This document shows positions 60,713-64,000 of a DNA stretch of 64,000 nt, in pieces. Origin of the DNA: Gemmiger sp. An50 (GTDB lineage Bacteria; Bacillota; Clostridia; Oscillospirales; Ruminococcaceae); contig NZ_NFID01000006.1 in the NCBI RefSeq assembly GCF_002161595.1, forward strand, positions 95,473 to 159,472, in the 5' to 3' direction. Below the pieces are notes generated by a model that had not been told where the DNA came from, did no database searches, and saw only the letters and a program-made list of their open reading frames with translations. Every line of letters begins with the position of its first letter. The first letter of the stretch is position 1. Both the position numbers and the translations under genes were made by a program.

Positions 60713-61966
60713 ATGTCTCTGTTTCCCACACTGACCCGAATGTGGCTGACCCGCTCGGTGCAGCCCTTCCGGTTTTACAACGAGGCCGACCAGCGGCTGC
60801 GTTTTTCCCATTGTGAAGGGCTGGGCCTTTATGTGCACATCCCCTTCTGCCGCAGCCTCTGCAATTTCTGTCCCTACTGCAAGGTGCCCTATTCCAAGGA
60901 CCTTTGCGACCGGTATATCGACGCTCTGATTCAGGAAATTCATCTGGTGGGCGGTCAGCATCCCGGCAAAAAGGAGGTGACCAGCCTGTATTTCGGCGGT
61001 GGTACTCCCGCCCTGGCTGCTGACCGGCTGGGCGAGATCATCGCTGCACTGCAACAGCATTTCACCATCACCCAGGGCATCGGGGTGGAGCTTCACCCTG
61101 CCGACGTGACTCCGCCACTGCTGCGCACCCTGAAGGCCGCAGGCGTGACCAAGATCAGCATTGGCATCCAGTCCTTCCAGCCAAAGTTCCAGCAGCTTCT
61201 GGGGCGGCCGGGTGTGAGCGCGGAAGCTCTGCGGCGTGCGCTAACACAGGTGCCCTTTGAAACTGTCTCGATGGATTTCATTTTTGCGCTGCCCGGCCAG
61301 ACCTTCCGTGACCTGCGGGCGGACATTGACACCGCCTTCCGGAACGGGGCAAATCATGTGGCCATTTATCCTTTCATTGATTTCAGCTTTACCGAGAGCA
61401 CCGTTCCCGCCATGCCCAAGCGGCAAAAGCGAGCCCTGCTGGACGCCATCACCCGCTACGGTACTCATCGGGGCTATACCCGCACCTCTATCTGGACCTT
61501 CGCCAAGGACAAACAGGCCAGCTATTCCTCCATGACCCGGGATAACTTTCTGGGCTTCGGCTGCTCAGCCACCACTCTTTTGCGGGACCAGTTCAAGATC
61601 AACACCTTCTCAGTGCAGGAATACTGCCGCTGGGTGAATGCAGGCCTTCTGCCCACCGCCCTCACCCTTCGGTTCACTCTCCGTCAACGGATGGTCTACT
61701 ATCTGTTCTGGACCGCCTACAGTACCCGCGTGGACCCAAAAGCCTTCGAGCGCTTTTTCGGCGTTCCGCTGGACCGGATGTACGGCGCCGAGCTGCGGCT
61801 GGCCCGCCTGCTTGGACTTGTGAAACAGGAAAATGAGCTCTGGCGCATGACGCCCCGGGGCGCGTTCTATTATCACCATTATGAGAACTTCTACACCCTG
61901 GCCTACATCGACAAGATGTGGGGCATCCTGCGCCGGGAAGCCTTTCCTGAGCAGATCGAACTGTGA
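60713..61966 (+). CDS. HemN/HemW-family radical SAM protein
   Basis: 417 residues. YVHIPFCRSLCNFCPYC contains the CxxxCxxC cluster with a further cysteine three residues on; LYFGGGTPA and IGIQSFQ follow, as in coproporphyrinogen-oxidase-like radical SAM proteins. Members include haem chaperones and haem-degrading methyltransferases; the exact class cannot be decided. A C-terminal winged region (LRLARLLGLVKQENELWRMTPRG) is HemN-like. Coupled to the preceding radical SAM gene, 13 bp apart. Confidence 0.85.
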   Translation: MSLFPTLTRMWLTRSVQPFRFYNEADQRLRFSHCEGLGLYVHIPFCRSLCNFCPYCKVPYSKDLCDRYIDALIQEIHLVGGQHPGKKEVTSLYFGGGTPALAADRLGEIIAALQQHFTITQGIGVELHPADVTPPLLRTLKAAGVTKISIGIQSFQPKFQQLLGRPGVSAEALRRALTQVPFETVSMDFIFALPGQTFRDLRADIDTAFRNGANHVAIYPFIDFSFTESTVPAMPKRQKRALLDAITRYGTHRGYTRTSIWTFAKDKQASYSSMTRDNFLGFGCSATTLLRDQFKINTFSVQEYCRWVNAGLLPTALTLRFTLRQRMVYYLFWTAYSTRVDPKAFERFFGVPLDRMYGAELRLARLLGLVKQENELWRMTPRGAFYYHHYENFYTLAYIDKMWGILRREAFPEQIEL

Positions 61967-61979
61967 GCTTTTCAACACA

Positions 61980-62021
61980 AACAAAAACGCGCCCCGGTCA
62001 TTGACCAGAGCGCGTTTTTTG
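61980..62021. terminator. Bidirectional terminator between the radical SAM and CmpB genes
   Basis: AAAAACGCGC ... GCGCGTTTTTT with inner GGTCA/TGACC stem, between convergent genes. Confidence 0.85.
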
Positions 62022-62033
62022 TTTCCGGGCAAC

Positions 62034-63362
62034 TCAGCCCGCAAGTTTCATATTCTGATACCGCTGGGTAAGATATTCATCCGGATACTGCTCATCCAGG
62101 AACTGCTGCACCGCATTGGTGGCAGGGATGCCCTTTTCCCGCTGGTCCATACGGCCCAGCGCCATGCAGGAGAGAGCCACGTCCACTGCCAGCAGTACCA
62201 CCAGCACCCAGGTGAGCACCTTGCCCACCTTCATGGGAATCTTCTCGATCAGGGCCGAGATGCGGGGATAGACTTCCTTGACCCAGACCACTGCGGCAAT
62301 GCCCCAGAACACACAGTACAGCAAATTGATACGGCCGTTCAGGTTGAAGGGAATCTTGCTGTAGTCCCAGAAAACCTTGCCGAACAGCTTTTCGGTGACC
62401 ACGCTGCACATGTACTCGTATACGCCGCCCATGAGTGCACCGCCCACGAAGATGTAACGGTCGCTTTTGTCCATCAGGCCCCGCAACACCACAGTGAGAA
62501 TCGCCGCGCCCAGGCCCCAGACCACGCTGAACGGACCATACAGCAGGCTGCTGCGGCTCATCAGCACGCCGGAGGTACCCCACACGAACACTGTCTCGAT
62601 CAGATCGCCCACAAAGGCGCCGATCAAAAACAGCCAGAACAGCTTGTAGAAGCCGATGCCCGCCGCAAAGACGTTGGCGGCAGGGCGTTCCTCCTCACCG
62701 GACAGTCGGGTCAGGTTGGGGAAAGCCTTGGCCAGATGCCGTTTCTGGTAACCATGATACCAGCCCAGAGTGCGGGTGGTCAGACCGTCGCCGATGGTCT
62801 CGCTGGCCTGCTGCAGATAGTCCGCGATGGGACCGCTCATCTTCCAGCGGCGGCGCATTTCATGCACACCATAGACCATCACCAGGCCGTCAACTGCCAG
62901 CACGACTGCCAGCACCAGTGCCAGAATCTGCAGTGCGATAGCAGGCAGGAAGCTCAGCCCCCAGTGCAGTACCGGAGTCAGGAAGCGCACTGCCAGGGCC
63001 ACCAGGATGCCCTTGACCAGGGAGCTTTCCAGGCAGATGTAACCTTTCAGGTTCATGGGCCGGTCGGAGTAATCCCACCAGCGCCGTCCAAACTGCCGCT
63101 CCAGGATCACACCGGCCACCACCTCGATGGCGGCACACAGGATCACAGCCCCCAGCACAAACACCAGAAGATTGTTCTCTTCCGGTTCCAGAAAGACCCC
63201 GGCCAGAGTGGCCATCAAGCCGTAAAGCGGTACAATGGGGCCGTTCATGACGCCTCGGTTCACAAACCGGCGCTGCTTCACCGCGGTGACAGCAACCTCA
63301 GCGCACCAGCCTAAAAAGGCATAGATAATAAAATACAGGAACAACATGCTCAATTCGTACAT
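62034..63362 (-). CDS. Tandem-duplicated CmpB-like ABC permease-type membrane protein
   Basis: 442 residues. The family segment with a hydrophobic helix, GPIVPLYG-like turn and WDYSDRPMNLKGYI occurs twice: in the N-terminal half (around 95-110) and again as WDYSKIPFNLNGRI (around 330-345), so the protein is an internal duplication. Annotated in databases as putative ABC transporter type II permease, but with no ATPase adjacent; function unproven. Many membrane helices. Confidence 0.82.
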   Translation of the reverse strand: MYELSMLFLYFIIYAFLGWCAEVAVTAVKQRRFVNRGVMNGPIVPLYGLMATLAGVFLEPEENNLLVFVLGAVILCAAIEVVAGVILERQFGRRWWDYSDRPMNLKGYICLESSLVKGILVALAVRFLTPVLHWGLSFLPAIALQILALVLAVVLAVDGLVMVYGVHEMRRRWKMSGPIADYLQQASETIGDGLTTRTLGWYHGYQKRHLAKAFPNLTRLSGEEERPAANVFAAGIGFYKLFWLFLIGAFVGDLIETVFVWGTSGVLMSRSSLLYGPFSVVWGLGAAILTVVLRGLMDKSDRYIFVGGALMGGVYEYMCSVVTEKLFGKVFWDYSKIPFNLNGRINLLYCVFWGIAAVVWVKEVYPRISALIEKIPMKVGKVLTWVLVVLLAVDVALSCMALGRMDQREKGIPATNAVQQFLDEQYPDEYLTQRYQNMKLAG

Positions 63363-63595
63363 ACGTTTTCTCCTTTGGGCGGGAACGCCCCGCCGTTTTC
63401 AACGAAGTCCGCCGGGATGTTTTCCTTTCTCCCTGGCATAACAGCGTAGCTTAAGTGTACCATATCCAGCGGCAAAATCAATTGTACAAACAACGAACTT
63501 TGTTTCCTTCGTATTTTTTACTTGATTTTTACAGGCATGCGCAAGATGCTTTTCCGTCGCGCAGCTTGCTCGTTCCGCGTTTTGGTCAAAAGACG

Positions 63596-63633
63596 CAAAA
63601 AAGCCCGTGAACGCTTTCGCATTCACGGGCCTT
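63596..63633 (-). terminator. Terminator after tRNA-Trp
   Basis: GCCCGTGAA / TTCACGGGC stem followed on the minus strand by TTTTTT. Confidence 0.85.
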
Positions 63634-63709
63634 TGGCAGGGGCAGAAGGATTCGAACCCTCGGCACGCGGTTTTGGAGACCGCTGCTCTACCAGCTGAGC
63701 TATACCCCT
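63634..63709 (-). tRNA. tRNA-Trp (anticodon CCA)
   Basis: 76 nt. Acceptor AGGGGTA pairs with TGCCCCT, discriminator G, encoded CCA. Anticodon loop CTCCAAA gives CCA. D-loop and TTCGAAT T-loop are canonical. Confidence 0.95.
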
Positions 63710-63844
63710 TTATTCAGTTGCCCCGTTCGCCGGGTGCCTTATTACTATACCAAAAAACGGGCCGCGTGTCAACAAGTATTTTCGACTTTTTGATAATTTT
63801 TTCCGCCCGGCTTTGGGGCTCAAAAAGCGCCCTGCCCGAAGGCA

Positions 63845-63881
63845 AAAAATGAGCCCTTTCGGGAAATTCCGAAAGGGCTCT
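63845..63881 (-). terminator. Terminator after tRNA-Thr
   Basis: GAGCCCTTTCGG / CCGAAAGGGCTC stem with TTTTTT on the minus strand. Confidence 0.85.
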
Positions 63882-63885
63882 ACCA

Positions 63886-63961
<76 letters not shown>

Positions 63962-63965
63962 AAGA

Positions 63966-64000
63966 TGGCGACCCGGATGGGGCTCGAACCCACGACCTCT
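63966..64000 (-). tRNA. Partial tRNA, 3' half (possibly Lys)
   Basis: Acceptor strand CCGGGTC, discriminator G and encoded CCA at 63966-63968, with T-arm GTGGG-TTCGAGC-CCCAT. The anticodon lies beyond the window, so the isoacceptor is only suggested by resemblance to clostridial tRNA-Lys. Confidence 0.85.

Overview
This window looks like chromosomal DNA from a high-GC, strictly anaerobic gut Firmicute. It is most like the Oscillospiraceae/Ruminococcaceae around Faecalibacterium, Gemmiger and Subdoligranulum. That placement is inferred from GC content (roughly 60% by eye), AGGAGG-type ribosome binding sites, CstA, radical SAM enzymes, a VanY-type carboxypeptidase, paired M16 peptidases, NupNOPQ-type nucleoside transport and a BilR-type bilirubin reductase. 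No phage, insertion sequence or CRISPR array was seen.

Layout. Positions 1-5.9 kb (minus strand) hold a nucleoside uptake and salvage operon: BMP lipoprotein, ATPase, two permeases, cytidine deaminase and a cut nucleoside hydrolase. From 5.9 to 12.3 kb, two enzymes (a sulfatase and a GH43-like glycosidase) each sit behind a Crp/Fnr-type regulator, followed by an iron-dependent alcohol dehydrogenase. From 12.3 to 18.1 kb is an AraC / BilR / flavin split-barrel lipoprotein / AraC / sugar-binding-like protein region. From 18 to 28.3 kb come RlmD, a copper ATPase with a nested CopZ-like chaperone, an XRE-TPR regulator, RF2, a zinc-finger membrane protein and CstA. From 28.4 to 29.5 kb is rpsF-ssb-rpsR, followed by a PASTA pseudokinase, YebC, an RsmF-like methyltransferase, a 46-residue Asn/Ser/Lys-rich microprotein, Mini-III, ObgE, L27 and L21. 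From 37 to 42.7 kb lies a likely operon VanY - YmfF-like - YmfH-like - Lgt - FolD. From 42.9 to 46.9 kb is the ACT regulator - hom - thrB - aspartate kinase operon. A class A PBP follows, apparently using an ATC start codon.

The most distinctive accessory block is 50.5-54.8 kb: an FkbH-like HAD protein, a stand-alone ACP, a MaoC hot-dog dehydratase, an SDR reductase and a GNAT-like protein. Together they look like a compact ACP-based acyl-building cassette with no ketosynthase. It is followed by a flavodoxin/MarR pair that resembles BilS/BilQ, a CcdA-TlpA fusion, a ricin-lectin protein with a histone-H1-like tail and eight 9-residue repeats, SfsA, two tandem radical SAM enzymes, a duplicated CmpB membrane protein and three tRNAs.

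Three near-identical copies of a ~173 bp intergenic element (36091, 50245 and 58590) have terminal inverted repeats, an almost invariant core, one 11-nt variable window and compensatory changes in the terminal stem. It is either a MITE or a structured RNA element. The strongest biological leads are the BilR locus with its lipoprotein partner, the FkbH-ACP cassette, the repeat family, the PASTA pseudokinase, the lectin/H1-tail protein and the ATC-start PBP.
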